From contig NC_090253.1 of assembly GCF_037325665.1 (NCBI RefSeq), positions 13,413,773-13,477,772 on the forward strand: a DNA stretch of 64,000 bases. The letters run 5' to 3'. Under the pieces are notes generated by a model. It did no database searches and was not told the origin of the DNA. It saw nothing but the letters and a program-made list of their open reading frames with translations. Origin of the DNA: Littorina saxatilis. Its lineage: Eukaryota > Mollusca > Gastropoda > Littorinimorpha > Littorinidae. Numbering within the stretch: the first letter of the stretch is position 1; every line of letters begins with the position of its first letter. Both the position numbers and the translations under genes were made by a program. Shown here piece by piece: positions 1-31,796 of this stretch.

Positions 1-563
1 TACTTGGACATGACTCAGTAGACTTCTCTACAAGGCAGCAGCAGTGTTCCGAGAGTCCATATATTTCAACTCAGTCTGTCGAAGTACATGTACTACATGT
101 ACTTGCTTGTGAATTTTTATTTTTATTCCACTTAGAAACTGTAGTATTGATCTGCAAGGTTTGTGTGGAGCATTGCTGCATAGGTGTAGAACTACAGGGC
201 AATAGTATACGAGTCGGCACAGTCTGTGTCCGCTACAACAGCATGTTAGTAAAAGAACCTATTATAATTTATGTGGATAAATATTTCTGATAGGGTTTTT
301 AAATTCTAGGATGACAAGCAGTAAGATGTCGAATCCATATCCAATCCAGGTTTTCGTTTCTTAATTAACCAAGATGCAAATCACCAAAGGCACTTCCGCC
401 CACGACTCGATAGCATCAACAAATCTGAACTACAGCTCTTCGAATTTTAATGCAGTTTAGAATTGTCTTTGCAGTTGTTGTTTTTCTCCAGTGACTAAAC
501 TGCCCAAAATACAGATTGCTGTGCGTTCTAATCTACATGCAAAAAGATGTTGGAAGAAGACAG
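1..563. other. No recognisable gene
   Basis: AT-rich sequence; short open frames only. It could be an intron or intergenic. Nothing can be supported. Confidence 0.5.
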
Positions 564-754
564 TACAGTGGAACCTGTCCATAGCAACCACCCAAGGGGC
601 CGGCCAAAACTGGTTGTTATGGACAGGTGGTGGCTATGCAAAAAAAAAAGATGAATTATACAGAAGAAAAAAACATGTTGGCGATGTTTTGGGGTGGTTG
701 TAATGGGCAGGTGGTCTTTACTGAGAGGTGGTCACCAGAGCAGGTTCGACTGTA
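564..754. mobile_element. Family D-like palindromic element (tacagtggaacc ends)
   Basis: It starts tacagtggaacctgtcc and ends gcaggttcgactgta, with inner repeats tggttgttatggacaggtgg / gtggttgtaatgggcaggtgg. It is non-coding. Confidence 0.5.
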
Positions 755-1362
755 CCTTCCAGTTTCTGTTTAATATTTTCAGGTTTTGCTGAAGTTGCTC
801 TTTTTTTATATACATTTTCACAGGTATTTTTAACATCTGAAAATGGATAAGGATTATTATACTAGAAAGGGTGTGACCATTTTGAAAGAAGCAGATTAAA
901 ATGGCTGTTCGGAGTTGTGTTCAATACTTTTAAACTCAGACTGTATATTTTATACATCGAAAGTATTATTATTATTATTTAATGTGCTCATTGACCTTTG
1001 AGTGTTCATAATATATTTTGTACAAATGTTTACAGTTTATTTTGCTCAAGTTATATGCAACGGAAGAATTCCAAGATTTGTAACCTTCGTAAGCAGTGTC
1101 TAAGGTTTTATTTTTAGCTGAACAAATATTACGTTGATGCAGACAGTACTGTATGTTTTATTTCTTTGTTGAATTTTGTGTTCATTTGAATAAGTACATA
1201 TATTTTTGTTTTGTCTGTTAAAGAAGGCATTGCAGAAATCCATAAATTTTTTACCACTTGTGTTCTGTCTGTGTACAAAAAAGGATAACTGGTTGTGTTT
1301 AACAATTTTATATACATTGTGTTCTGTACAGGAAGCTGTTGAATATGGCTGAATTGTGAAAG

Positions 1363-1418
<56 letters not shown>
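1363..1418. repeat. (GT)n microsatellite
   Basis: About 27 uninterrupted GT units. The region 755-1362 before it holds nothing recognisable. Confidence 0.97.
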
Positions 1419-1421
<3 letters not shown>

Positions 1422-1676
1422 GCTGATACAAAGCTTATACACTTTATATTTTTAATCTTGATCAATATAACAACTGCCAAAAACTGTGTGCTTATTTTAG
1501 TTTGACTTTTTAATGCAAATTTTGTTTCGACATTTGTTTGTACATACTTTCAGTTGACTCGCTGAAGTAAAACGATACCACGTATGTGTTCATGTGTATC
1601 AACACATCATCCGCATTGTTTACATTTTGTTTTTTTTTACAGATTTTGGTTGCTATGTATACTGTTTGGTTTATTT

Positions 1677-1678
<2 letters not shown>

Positions 1679-1755
<77 letters not shown>
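1679..1755. repeat. (GT)n microsatellite
   Basis: About 38 GT units. Downstream to 2329 only a short duplicated motif aatattgcaaatccagt (three times, 1947-2043) stands out. Confidence 0.97.
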
Positions 1756-1757
<2 letters not shown>

Positions 1758-2329
1758 AAAAGTTTGGTAGCTCACATGTGTGTGTTTGGGTTTACGTGTG
1801 CACACAGGTGCAGTCATGTGAATATGTATATGGGCATACACTAAGTCTTCAAAGTGAGTTTTTGTACAGTTTAATATCTATGCAGTACATTATGTGTTCA
1901 TGTTTTTCTTATTATAATCTTCAGCAGTGACTTTAAGATATTTTAATATTGCAAATCCAGTAATTTTAATATTGCAAATCCAGTGTGTTCAAGTATGTTA
2001 CACATTTGCCATCTTTTTAATATTTTAATATTGCAAATCCAGTGTGCTACACATTTGCCATTTTTTTAACATCATCATCTGTAAATTTGTATAAACATAG
2101 ATTGTGCCAGCAGAGCTATTTGACTGTGTTTTGCTGACAAATTTCTGGTGCGTTTACAGTACTTGCATTTAAAGGTTATGTCCTATTTAAGTAAGCGACC
2201 ACCTGCACAGACACAGATCTGTCCAGCATTTTACATGGGACAAGAGCATTCTTCCACTTGGGAACATACCAAAATTCAGGAGCTAAGCTACTATACTTCT
2301 TGTGATGAGTGGGACTGTTTTTTTAAACG

Positions 2330-2717
2330 ATTTCTTCTTCTTCGTTCATGGGCTTAGACTCCCTGGTTCACTCATGTTTTTAGCACGAGTGGATTTTTAC
2401 GTGTATGACCGTCTTTACCCCGCCATTCAGGCAGCGTACGCCGATTTCGGGGGAGGCATGCTGGGTATTTTTGTGTTTCTATAACCCACCGAACTCTGAC
2501 ATGGATTACAGGATCCTTTCATTGCGCACTTGGTCTTGTGCTTGCGTGTACACACGAAGGGGGTTAAGTCACTAGCAGGTCTGCACATAAGTTGACCTGG
2601 GAGATCGGAAAAATCTCCACACTTAAATAACCCACCAGGCGGCAGCAACCGGGATTCAAACTCACGACCTCCCGATTAGGAGGCCGACGTCTTACCACCA
2701 CGCTACTGTGCCCGTCT
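2330..2717 (-). mobile_element. SINE family C (tRNA-headed, GAA tail)
   Basis: Read on the minus strand: a tRNA-like head with gtggtggtaagacgtcgg and a B-box-like gagtttgaatccc, a body with gatctcccaggtcaac and cgcaagcacaagaccaag, and a gaagaagaag tail. Many copies in the window confirm the family. Confidence 0.88.
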
Positions 2718-3039
2718 TAAACAAATTAATTTTGTGAATGACACCTGTGTCACCAGTGTCATTTTCCGTCGATTCGCTTAAATCAAGCAGTTTGAAAGTG
2801 ATAAACTAGATTCCTGAATCAGTAGTAAAATAAAGATTGTAAAAGTTTGTTGTTGATTAAAATCTGTTTTTCTATGAAGTACAGCTAGTTTAAGCAGACC
2901 TGCAACTATTTAACAGGTATTCATTCATGGTTTCAGCAAAGAACACTTTTTTCCCCAAGCTTTTTCGTTCCAGTGTAATGTTTACATATGGTGATACATT
3001 CCAGATGATTTTTACATTGATAAGTTTTTGTTTTGTTTT

Positions 3040-3190
3040 CGTCTTCTTCTCCAATAAGCCTTAATTTGTGTGCAGACTGACTCGTACGTTTCTTTCCTTC
3101 TTCTTCAATAAGTCTTATTTTGTGTGGAGGCTGATAAGTTGTTTTTTCTTCATCTTCTTCAATAAGCCTTATTTTGTGTGCAGACTGATA
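3040..3190 (+). repeat. Three imperfect 60-bp tandem units
   Basis: cttcttc(t)aataagcctta(a/t)tttgtgtgcagactga occurs three times in a row. Confidence 0.6.
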
Positions 3191-3300
3191 GAATACTTCA
3201 GGTAAAGCTTTTTCATTCCAGTGTAATTTTTACGTATGTTGATACATTTCAGTTAATTTTTTACACATTGGTATTGCTTTATTTGTTTGAGTAAACCTAA

Positions 3301-3494
3301 AACAGTCTCTGTTTACGGTATCCCAACCGACCCTATTTTTTCGCGCGACCCTAGACTTTTTTTTTGCATTTGGGAAAAAAAAAAAGAAGTCTGTTTTTTG
3401 GCAAAATAACTTAAAAATTTTAAAAAAATCCCGACCTACCGACCCTATTTTTTGGGCCTATGTTACCGTAAACAGATTAATTTTTTTTGGCCTT
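3301..3494. mobile_element. Family E palindromic MITE
   Basis: The arms contain gtctgtttacggtaac-like ends and cgaccctattttttcgcgcgaccctaga. It ends ttggcctta. Other copies are at 7072, 36138, 37443, 48776 and 60646. Confidence 0.8.
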
Positions 3495-3621
3495 ACCCAG
3501 TTTATATGGAAGAATAGTTCTTAGTACTTGAGTTTAGAGTTTGTTGTTTTAGTCTTGTTATCGTTGTTCCTTTAATGCACTGTTAACACACATAGATAAC
3601 ATGTGTACAGTACATACAGAT

Positions 3622-4252
3622 GCTAAGTGAGGCAGATGGGGTCTATGTCGACCAAAAGAGTGGGATTCCCTGTAGGTGGAGTTCCACAGGATTTAGTTCC
3701 TGTAGCGTGTCGCTGATATCGCTGAAAGTCACGTGATGCTTGGCGACATCGGTAGAATTTGATGTTTTTCAATCTTTTTTTATATTTCTTAGAAATTCGA
3801 GTATGGTTTGCAAGTTTTATTGAAAAACTCCACCCTGTGGGATTCCTTGTATACAGGGAATCCCCCTCCAGGAACTCCACCTACAGGGAATCCCACTCTT
3901 TTGGTCGACATAGACCCCATCAGCCTAAGTGAGGCTGATGGGGTCTATATCGACCAAAAGAGTGGGATTCCCTGTAGGTGGATTCCCTGTATACAGGGAA
4001 TACCACAGGGTGTAGTTCCTGTAGCGTTTCGCTGATATCGCTGAAAGTCACGTGATGCTTGGCGACATCGGTAGAATTTGATGTTTTTCAATCTTTTTTT
4101 TATATTTCTTAGAAATTCGAGTATGGTTTGCAAGTTTTATCGAAAAACTTCACCCTGTGGGATTCCCTGTATACAGGGAATCCCCCTACAGGAACTCCAC
4201 CTACAGGGAATCCCACTCTTTTGGTCGACATAGACCCTATCAGCCTAAGTGA
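3622..4252. mobile_element. Foldback element present as a head-to-tail dimer
   Basis: Each half (3622-3926, 3927-4252) has inverted ends of about 60 bp: gatggggtctat(g/a)tcgacc with agagtgggattccctgtagg, and the reverse complement. The centre (gctgatatcgctgaaagtcacgtgatgcttggcg) is the same in both. They share the junction cagcctaagtgaggctg. Confidence 0.85.
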
Positions 4253-4528
4253 AAAATAACTGAAAGAAGAAATCTTTACATCTTGACTGCTTTTGGTTAT
4301 GATTTTGATTTTTGTTTTTCAATGCATTTAGACAGTACAGATTTTTTAGTTCATGTTTGACGTGATCGAACGGCCGTCCTTTTGTATTTGAATAAAACTT
4401 TTGACAGAAATATTGTTGGTTGATGACGTTTGTGATTTGACATGCATGCCTTTGTGTCTGTCTGTTTGTAAAACATTGTTGATGTACAAGGGTAATACAT
4501 TTTTTTTAAAAATTGTATGCACTCTGCC

Positions 4529-4530
<2 letters not shown>

Positions 4531-4583
<53 letters not shown>
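4531..4583. repeat. (AC)n microsatellite
   Basis: About 26 AC units, directly next to the family F MITE fragment. Confidence 0.97.
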
Positions 4584-4586
<3 letters not shown>

Positions 4587-4587
<1 letters not shown>

Positions 4588-4733
4588 GTGACCCTCCACC
4601 ATGGAATGAGTCGCATGTCACCTTTGCATGATTTTCATATTTTTACATTTTCCTAAAGAGTTTTTTATGCTCTATCCAGTGGTGAAATTCATTTTAGAAA
4701 AGAGCAAAAACTTTTTGAGTAATAAGCCTGTGA
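4587..4733. mobile_element. Family F MITE, truncated
   Basis: It begins tgtgaccctccaccatgg and follows whole copies at 22714 and 32270, but stops at ataagcctgtgaa where a SINE B begins. Confidence 0.75.
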
Positions 4734-5100
4734 ACCCCCCGCAGGTTAGGGGGAAGAATTTACCCGATGCTCCCCAGCATGTCGTAAGAGGCGACTAACG
4801 GATTCTGTTTCTCTTGTTACCCTTGTTAAGTGTTTCTTGTATAGAATATAGTCAATTTTGGTAAAGAATTTAGTCAAGCAGTACTTAAGAAATGTTAAGT
4901 CCTTTGTACTGGAAACTTGCATTCTCCCAGTAAGGTAATATATTGTACTACGTTGCAAGCCCCTGGAGAAAATTTTTGATTAGTGCTTTTGTGAACAAGA
5001 AACAATTGACAAGTGGCTCTATCCCATCTCCCCCCTTTCCCCGTCGCGATATAACCTTCGTGGTTGAAAACGACGTTAAACACCAAATAAATGAATAAAT
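4734..5100 (+). mobile_element. SINE family B, near full length
   Basis: From ccgcaggttaggggg and gtcgtaagaggcgactaacg to the 3' end gtcgcgatataacc, aaacgacgttaaacacc and an aataaatgaataaa tail. Same sequence as the copies at 31424 and 60068. Confidence 0.85.
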
Positions 5101-5282
5101 AAGTTTAAAATACAATTTTTTTACAGATAGTTTCAAGCCTACAATCACAAATAATGAAAATATATTAGACTGTAAAAAAAACCAATTATTGCAGTGGGGA
5201 AGCAGCAACAAGCATACAGTTGCTATCTTTTGTTTACTCACAATGATAACATTAGTTTTATATCTCTCGGCACATTTGCACA

Positions 5283-6010
5283 CTTATAAGACTACAATAC
5301 CACAGACCCGCGGCCGCGCTCTAACTCAAGATTTCTGTATTACACTGACTCACTGATCCAAGAAGGGTGGACGGGAAACAACTCTTGGTAAGTTTTGAAA
5401 CCATCAAAGCGGAAGTAACTTACCTTGGTTTATTTTTAGATCAGTTGACCTCACGCACATGGCGGTCGAGATGTGATTGGGCAAGCACCATTGCTACGGG
5501 GTGGCTGATTGCCAAACAAATCGATGATGCAGATCGATTTGCCAGGCGTATAGTTCATTACTTCAGTGACAAACTGGGCAAGGTTTTATTGAACGGAAAT
5601 GACGACGGCCGAGAAAATTTCCGGCGGTCCATTTGGGGTCGTCTGCTTCGCTGATACAAAACAGCAGACTGTCGTAAGCTGCGCACGGAATTTCGACATT
5701 TCATACAGTGGTGGCATCTGTGCAGTCTGTGGAAGTTGATGTAATAGGCTGCGACTTATTTTTAGCAGTGGCAAGTAGGGCATGTGTGTGCAAGTTGGAT
5801 GTGTGAAGTGTTCGGGAATTCAGAAGACAACTGCACGGCCACAGAGATGACATGTCGCCGCGATTGGTACAGGGAAGACTTATAGGCTACTTATAGTTTT
5901 GGTTTAGGTGCAACCATAGACCAAATAGCCTTGCGCGCGTCATTCCACTTTGAAGATCCGAAACAGAAAGTTGGAAATTCGCGGAGAGGATACGTACGGT
6001 GGTCGAGTGA
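5283..6010 (+). promoter_or_regulatory. CpG-richer region upstream of the SLC22 gene, possible promoter or first non-coding exon
   Basis: The region starts with ccgcggccgcgc and holds more CpG than its flanks. A donor-like GAG|GTTGGT lies near 6010. An open frame at 5367-5654 has no recognisable domain and may be chance. SLC22 exon 1 begins after an acceptor, so an upstream non-coding exon should exist; this is a candidate only. Confidence 0.25.
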
Positions 6011-6280
6011 GGTTGGTAATTTTTGTGTACTGTTTATTTATTTATATTGTTTTTGTTTGTTTAAATAGCAAGTTCTAAACGCAGCCAGACAGGTCAGTAT
6101 ATAGATCGACACACACACACACATGTACTAGGGGATCCTTTACGTCCTCACAGAAAGGGACATGACATTGGTGATATGCTAAAAGTAAAACACACACAAT
6201 CAAAGTCAAATTTAAGGGGCTTACTGTCCGTCAGGTCTAAGTGCCTATGTTGGACATGAGTTGGTTTATACGATTTAATT

Positions 6281-6562
6281 GTTTGTTTGTTTGCTTAACG
6301 CCCAGCCGACCACGAAGGGCCATATCAGGGCGGTGCTGCTTTGTAATATAACGTGCGCCACACACAAGACAGAAGTCCCAGCACAGGCTTCATGTCTCAC
6401 CCAGTCACATTCCTAGCACTAACCCCATAATGCCAGATGCCAGGCGGAGCAGCCACTAGATTGCCAATTTTAAAGTCTAAGGTATGACCCGGCCGGGGTT
6501 CGAACCCACGACCTCCCGATCACGGGGCGGACGCCTTACCACTAGGCCAACCGTGCCGGTCT
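6281..6562 (-). mobile_element. SINE family A (tRNA-headed, CAAA tail)
   Basis: Reverse strand: head accggcacggttggcc with A-box tggcctagtggta and B-box ggttcgaacccc; body gtgactgggtgagacatgaa; 3' end ggcgttaagcaaacaaac. Confidence 0.93.
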
Positions 6563-6647
6563 AAACACACACACACACACACACTAAAATTAAGTTTGTT
6601 AAATGGTGACGATGGAAATTGAAGTGTAAAGTGTGTTATCTTGAATT

Positions 6648-7070
6648 TTAGTGTGTTAAATTCATAGCTCAGAATCCAGTGGCATTCTTTACTTATTTTT
6701 GATATTTTATTCCCTGTAATCAAGCCAAAGAACATTTGTGGTGAAATTAACGAACGAATTGAGCTCCAAACTTAAGCATAATTAATTAATTTGGTTGTTT
6801 GTTTGACGAAAAATACTCAAGAATGGCGACGTTTTCAACCAAGGGACATCACTAAGGCAACGAGAGTTGGCTTCCCTGTCGCCGCTTAGGATACGTCCTT
6901 CCGAGTTTGACGCATGAAAACAAAATGCATTCCGAGCATACGTACAGTTTATTCCGTGACTCCAAAGGGATCTGAAATGACTTGTTATGCTTACAAATGC
7001 AGGTTCTGCAAATTTGGAGGCCTAAATCAGGCTAAATGCCTCTGAATTTTGAGCTATGAATTTAACACAC
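6648..7070. mobile_element. Family G palindromic MITE
   Basis: The ends agtgtgttaaattcatagct and agctatgaatttaacacact are inverted repeats. A second copy at 36455-36888 matches along its whole length. Confidence 0.85.
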
Positions 7071-7071
7071 T

Positions 7072-7432
7072 AAGGCCAAAAAAAAAATTTGTCTGTTTCT
7101 GGTCACCCGACCGACCCTAAATTTCGGCGCCGACCCTAAACTTTTTTTTCCAAACTCAAAATTTTAATTTTTTTTTTGGTGGTAAAGGACAGGGTGAGAA
7201 AATGAACAACAAAAACGTGTGAAAACGAAAGTCCGCTGACGATTTGTAAATGTTTTGAGTGTCTTGTCTCTATGTATATAGTGAATCCAGTCTCTTTGCG
7301 CGATTTTTAAAGTTAGTTTTATTGGTCTACATTTGGGGTAAAAAAAATAAAAAAATAAAAAAAAATCCCTACCTACCGACCCTATTTTTTTTAGCCATGT
7401 TACCAGAAACAGACAATTTTTTTTTGGCCTTA
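7072..7432. mobile_element. Family E palindromic MITE
   Basis: Starts aaggccaaaaaaaaa and ends ttggcctta, with cgaccgaccctaaatttcgg inside. It directly abuts the family G element. Confidence 0.8.
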
Positions 7433-7507
7433 CCAAAGTGTGTGCGTAATGCAGTAGGAAAAAATACAATGATGAGAACAAGTTGGCCCTATCACTATCA
7501 GTTTCTA

Positions 7508-7820
7508 GACCGGCACGGTTGGCCTGGTGGTAAGGTGTCCGCCCCGTGATCGGGAGGTCGTGGGTTCGAACCCCGGCCGGGTCATACCTAAGACTTTAAA
7601 ATTGGCAATCTAGTGGCTGCTCCGCCTGGCGTCTGGCATTATGGGGTTAGTGCTAGGACTGGTTGGTCCGGTGTCAGAATAATGTGACTGGGTGAGACAT
7701 GAAGCCTGTGCTGCGACTTCTGTCTTGTGTGTGGCGCACGCTATATGTCAAAGCAGCACCGCCCTGATATGGCCCTTCGTGGTCGGCTGGGCGTTAAGCA
7801 AACAAACAAACAAACAAACC
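7508..7820 (+). mobile_element. SINE family A, full length
   Basis: Whole head, body and (CAAA)n tail, nearly identical to the copies at 19405, 50894 and 59680. Confidence 0.95.
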
Positions 7821-7892
7821 TATCAGTTTCTGATGTTTCCCATTGTATGGACACTATAATGATGGCCGGGTTTAAGGGTCAACCAAACAGTT

Positions 7893-8010
7893 CTACACAC
7901 CAAAAGCGGCTTGTGGCTGTCATACACGTTAAGTCCCACTTGTGCAAAACACACAAGTGTACATGGGTGTTTCAGCCCATGAACGAAGAAGAAGAAAGTT
8001 TCCCACACTG
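7893..8010 (+). mobile_element. SINE family C, 3' fragment
   Basis: Only the end of the body is present: gtcatacacgttaagtccc, a hairpin acttgtg...cacaagt and gaacgaagaagaagaa. Confidence 0.7.
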
Positions 8011-8239
8011 TATACATCACAGCATATATATATAACCAGACATAAAACTATACACTATCCAGTATGTCATGCTATTTATGAAGAGTCATTATAGAAGTGG
8101 TAAGAATTTTCAATCGGCTTTCAGTTTAATACACATATCATAATTAAATATATACATTGTGTTTCAGTTTTTATTTGCAGAAGGTGACTTCTCAGAAAAA
8201 GGTCAATTTTCTGATTTGGTGGGGGGAAAAAAGGCAGCC

Positions 8240-27147
<18,908 letters not shown>

Positions 27148-28483
27148 GAACATTTGCCTTTTTTTTCCCCTTTTTTTTTCATTCAGCATTTGCTGGGCTA
27201 AGGGGTAAAAGATTATTTATGATTATGATTATGTGGGGCCATAGGAAAGATTGTTGATGTTCATGTTGTTTTATTCAATCATTTGAAAGTTTTGCAGCAT
27301 GAAATATGTGATGATAAAGGAATGATTGAAAGGGCTCAGTGAGTAAAATTGGCTTTCTTTCAGAAAAAATGGCATTTTTTGAATATAAAATAATTATCAT
27401 TATCCTTTCTATTTTTTGGGTTGGTTTTCTTGCACGTTTGATTTTGGGGGTCTGAAGTATTTAGTTTTGTTTCTTGAAGTGTAATTATGTCTGCTTGATT
27501 AATCAAAACTTTAGTTTCAAACAATCCGCTTTGCATAAAATGTGACTGCATGGCCGATATTTTTGATTCTACTTTAATTGAGTGTAGATCTCTCTTTTGC
27601 ACTATAGTGTTTGTATTGTCGGACTTTGCTGATGAAGTAGGCGCCTGAGGATAAGTGCTTGGAGATTAATACTCATTTTGTAATTGTTACTGTAATGCTG
27701 TTTTGATTTGAGTAAATGCTCTAATGTATTGTGTGTATGTATTGGGAAGCTATTTGAGTCACCTTTTAAGCGACTGTGTTAAAACTAGTGTGTGTGTGTG
27801 TGTGTGTATGCATGTGTGTGTACGTGTAAACACACATATGGTACTGCTGTGCAGTGGATCATGGGTATAAATGTATCAACACAAAGTTTAAAAGTTATGC
27901 ATTTTGTTGCAAACTTTACTTGGAGAATACAGACATGAATGTGGATAATGCTCCTGACCGGTCTTTATGTTGTTTTGATGTTATTCCATTGTAACTTGAG
28001 AGCAACAAATATTATTGTTGTCTTTTGGGTCGTATCCAGTGATCAAGTATTTATAGCAGAGTTTATAGCTGGTCATTAGATACTTCAGAATCTCAAAGAG
28101 GAGGATTCTTTCTTTTGGATTGACGTTTCTATGCATTTTGAATTTACCATATACCTACATACTTCAGTTTGACTTTTTCTTGTGCCATTGACTGTTGTTT
28201 CCCTTATTTAATTTGTTGTTGTTGATATATTTGTTTGTTTGTTTTTGCGTTAAATTTGATTGAAACATTTGTGTTACAAATTTTAATTTATAGTTCTTTT
28301 ACCATCTTGAGCATTTTTACTCCCGTCTGCTCCGCCTCCCACCATTACCAGAAGACTTTATCTTGACTTACTTGACTTATTCCTGCAGACTCCCTGTGGA
28401 GCATAGGGCCGCAGAAGACTTTATCTTGGAACCTAATATTCTCTGAATTTTATGTAGTAAAGCTGTCAAGAATACTTTTTGTC
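27148..28483 (+). other. 3' flank / probable 3' UTR of the SLC22 gene
   Basis: AT-rich sequence without a coding exon follows the TGA. A short (GT)n lies near 27790. I found no clear AATAAA site, so the transcript end cannot be placed. Confidence 0.4.
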
Positions 28484-28846
28484 TTCTTCTTTTGCGCTTG
28501 GGCTGAAACTGCCATGACCATTATGACCGTTTTTGCCTCGCCATTTAAGCAACCATACTCCGTTTTCGGGGGAGGCACATGCTTGATAGTTTTGTTTTTC
28601 TATATCCCTTACCTATAATCTATAACTCATCGAACTCTGACATGGATTAACAGAATCTTGTCTGTGGGTACTTGGTCTTGTGCTTGCGTGTACACACGGA
28701 GAGAGGTGAAGACATGGTCAGCACATAAGTTGACCTGGGAAATCGGAAAAATCTCAACCCTAAACCCATCAGGTGCGGCCGGGATTTGAACACTCAACCT
28801 TGCGCATGGGAGGCCGACGTCTTATCCACTTGGTCATTGCGCCTGT
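28484..28846 (-). mobile_element. SINE family C, diverged
   Basis: Body and tRNA-like head recognisable, but more changes than other copies, so probably older. 28847-29718 holds nothing recognisable. Confidence 0.8.
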
Positions 28847-29718
28847 CAAGAATATATCTGAAATGTGCACACTATTTAAGAAGCGATGGAGATCATTCAA
28901 ATTGTTGGAAACCATTGCTGTTTGTAAAAGCGCTTGGGAAAAGGTGGCGAAAGTCACACAAAACACTTTTGAGTTGCATTCAAAAATATGTTGGTAGATG
29001 ATTTGCGAATGTTTACTGTTTGAACTTTTTTGGAGTCGACAGTGTCATTAAATCAATCCACATACCAAATGGTTAAGCGAAATCATTAAAGGTGAACAGG
29101 TCATTTAGCTTACATCTCTGCATCCATGTGTGCAGTCTCAATCTGTCATTCCTGTATCTTATGACTTGAATGTTAACCAAAATTGAGGAAGAAAAAAAAA
29201 AGGGTTCTGGACCATGCTGCATTCAGAAGCCTAAATTTTCTAAAGTCAAAAGGATCAAATAATTTGTGTGTGTGTATCTTACTCGGTATCCTTTATTCTA
29301 GGTAATATCACTGTAAAAGCTCATTTTGTAAAATAATACCAATATGTAACGTTTTCTCATTTTTGTCAGTTATCAATGATGAAGGACTAACAGTTTATCC
29401 ACGAACCCTAGTCAGACTGTCAGCGGTAGTCAGCTTTACTCAAGACAAGGAATACACTTTTTATGCTGCTATTTAAACAGGACAGTTGATACTCTACGGT
29501 ACATACTATGGTACATGTGTTTTAATCCATGAAGTTATACATGTACTTGTAGTATGATGCGTATGACAATTTGAACTCATTACTCATCTTTGGAGCTTAG
29601 GATTCATGCTCAACAATTCTTTTAATTATATTATGATTAAACCGCAATAGAAAGCGCATTATGTTTCAAAGCTGAAAATTGCAATGAAATGAAATGTGTT
29701 GCTTTTCTGAATACAAAG

Positions 29719-30585
29719 TACAGTAAAACCTGTCAAATAAGGACACCCTTGGGACCAGACAAAAGTGTCCTTATTCTGCAGGTGTCCTTATTAGACAGGT
29801 GCAAGTAAACGCGACAAAGTCAAGTTGAGAGAGAGAGAGAGAGAGAGAGTACTGCACATGTACATGTACATTTATAAGAAAAACAGAAGCTGTTTAGATT
29901 AAATAGAGAAACATTTAATATTAACTGTTGTAAAACAAGTTTCAGGCATGGTACTCTCAAAAACGAAAATCCGAAAAAAAAAAAATCTGCTGATTGACTT
30001 GAGATTATTATTTTTTCTTACTCAAGCCTTGTTATCTTTCACTTATATCCCTCTCAGCTTCAAGGAGAGGGCACTAAACACATTTGAATTAGTAAAAAGT
30101 CGCCTGAGCGGCCCCCTGGACCCCCGGCTTTATTTCAGCTGAAACTGCCATTCCTTCAGTACCATGCCTGAGTTTAAAAACTTGTGATAATGCATGTTTC
30201 AGCTACTAGGTACTGCCCTGCCTTTGATCTGGCCGCACACACAGATTTCCACTCTGTTAAACTCGGTCACTGACCGGTCACTGACCCCCATGCAGGAAGT
30301 GTTTCCTCTCTCAGATATGACAGGGGAACCACCTCTCATGGCAAAAACTGGGTCATTGACCCCTGGGAAGAAGGTCGTGTCTTTTAACAAGGCCACCCAG
30401 CTATCACAATGCCTTTGATCTGGCCGCACACACTTATTATGGACCCAAAATACGTGTCCGTAATGCCGAGGTGGCCGTAACGTACAGGTGTTTTACAGTG
30501 TAAAGCAGTCCGTGCCGAGACTGACTGTCCGTATTCTGCGAGTGTCCGCTAAGTCCAGTGACCGTATTTGACAGTTTTCACTGTA
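29719..30585. mobile_element. TIR-bounded element with repeat X inside
   Basis: The ends tacagtaaaacctgtcaaat and atttgacagttttcactgta pair; gtgtcctta motifs recur. Repeat X (30186-30435) sits inside. 30586-31420 holds only GT tracts near 31215-31340. Confidence 0.65.
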
Positions 30586-31423
30586 GTATATCCTTAATAT
30601 TTGGACACAAGTCACTAACATTATCCATGATCCAAAAATGTTGCTTTTTTAAAGTTTTTCTTTTTAGATTTAGTTTTATGTATTACGGTTGTTGTTTTTC
30701 AGATACTATTATGACGATAATATTGCATGGGGCTGATTTGAAAAAGTTTCTTGGTTTGGGAGAAAAATGTTTTAGGAGTGCATTGTAAATCTGTGACTAC
30801 GTTTGTCTGCCTCAAGCCATTATTTATTTCACTGCAGTAACTTTTTACACCATGCAGTCATTAATTCTATTGGGGTTTCTTGCTCTTCTTGAATTGGTTT
30901 GGATTCTGATTTATATGCATCATTGGTGTGTGTGTGGTTTCTTGTTTGTCTGTTTATGGTTGAATGTGTATTTGGTGATACATGTAACATCAAGTTCAAG
31001 ACAACCGGTGCATGTTGACAAAATGAATGTTCTTATTTTCTGTGTAATTCATGATCAGTTTTGCAGTGTCGCATATTATGTTCTTGCTTTATTTAATTCA
31101 TGTGACGTATAGATTGAAAAGAGAAATCAATTGATATATAATTTTTATGATTTCATCCAGAACTGAGAATTATCAAAAATGTGAAAAAAATAAGGAAAAC
31201 AAAGTATTGTCCTGCGCGCGCACGTGTGTGTATGTGTGTGTGTGTGTGTGTTATTACAAGCCCGTACTGTGTGTGGATGTGTGCGTGTTCTTGCAAGCCC
31301 GTGTGTGTGTGCGCGTGCATGTGTGTGTGTGTGTGTACAAGATTCTAGACAGAGAGGGAGTGAGAGAGAGAATTGAGCTCTCAAGATTTACTTTATAAAA
31401 ATAACTGAATAAAGGTTACAAGT

Positions 31424-31796
31424 CCCCCCGCGGGTTAGGGGGAAGAATTTACCCGATGCTCCCCAGCATGTCGTAAGAGGCGACTAACGGATTCTGTTTC
31501 TCCTTTTACCCTTGTTAAGTGTTTCTTGTATAGAATATACATGTAGTCAATGTTTGTAAAGATTTTAGTCAAGCAGTATGTAAGAAATGTGAAGTTCTTT
31601 GTACTGGAAACTTGCATTCTCCCAGTAAGGTAATATATTGTACTACGTTGCAAGCCCCTGTCCGGAGCAAATTTTTTATTAGTGCTTTTGTGAACAAGAA
31701 ACAATTGACAAGTGGCTCTATCCCATCTCCCCCCTTCCCTCCGTTGCGATATAACCTTGAATGGTTGAAAACGACGTTAAACACCAAATAAAGAAA
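31424..31796 (+). mobile_element. SINE family B, full length
   Basis: From gtccccccgcgggttagggg to aataaagaaagaaag. The target duplication aaaggttaca flanks it. Confidence 0.9.

Noticed and set aside
5367-5654. A 95-residue protein gene
   Set aside because: No domain recognised and it lies in the probable promoter area of SLC22; kept only as a regulatory candidate.
7508-7580. Functional tRNA genes
   Set aside because: The A- and B-box sequences are followed by the SINE body in every copy, and no complete cloverleaf with a normal acceptor stem is evident.
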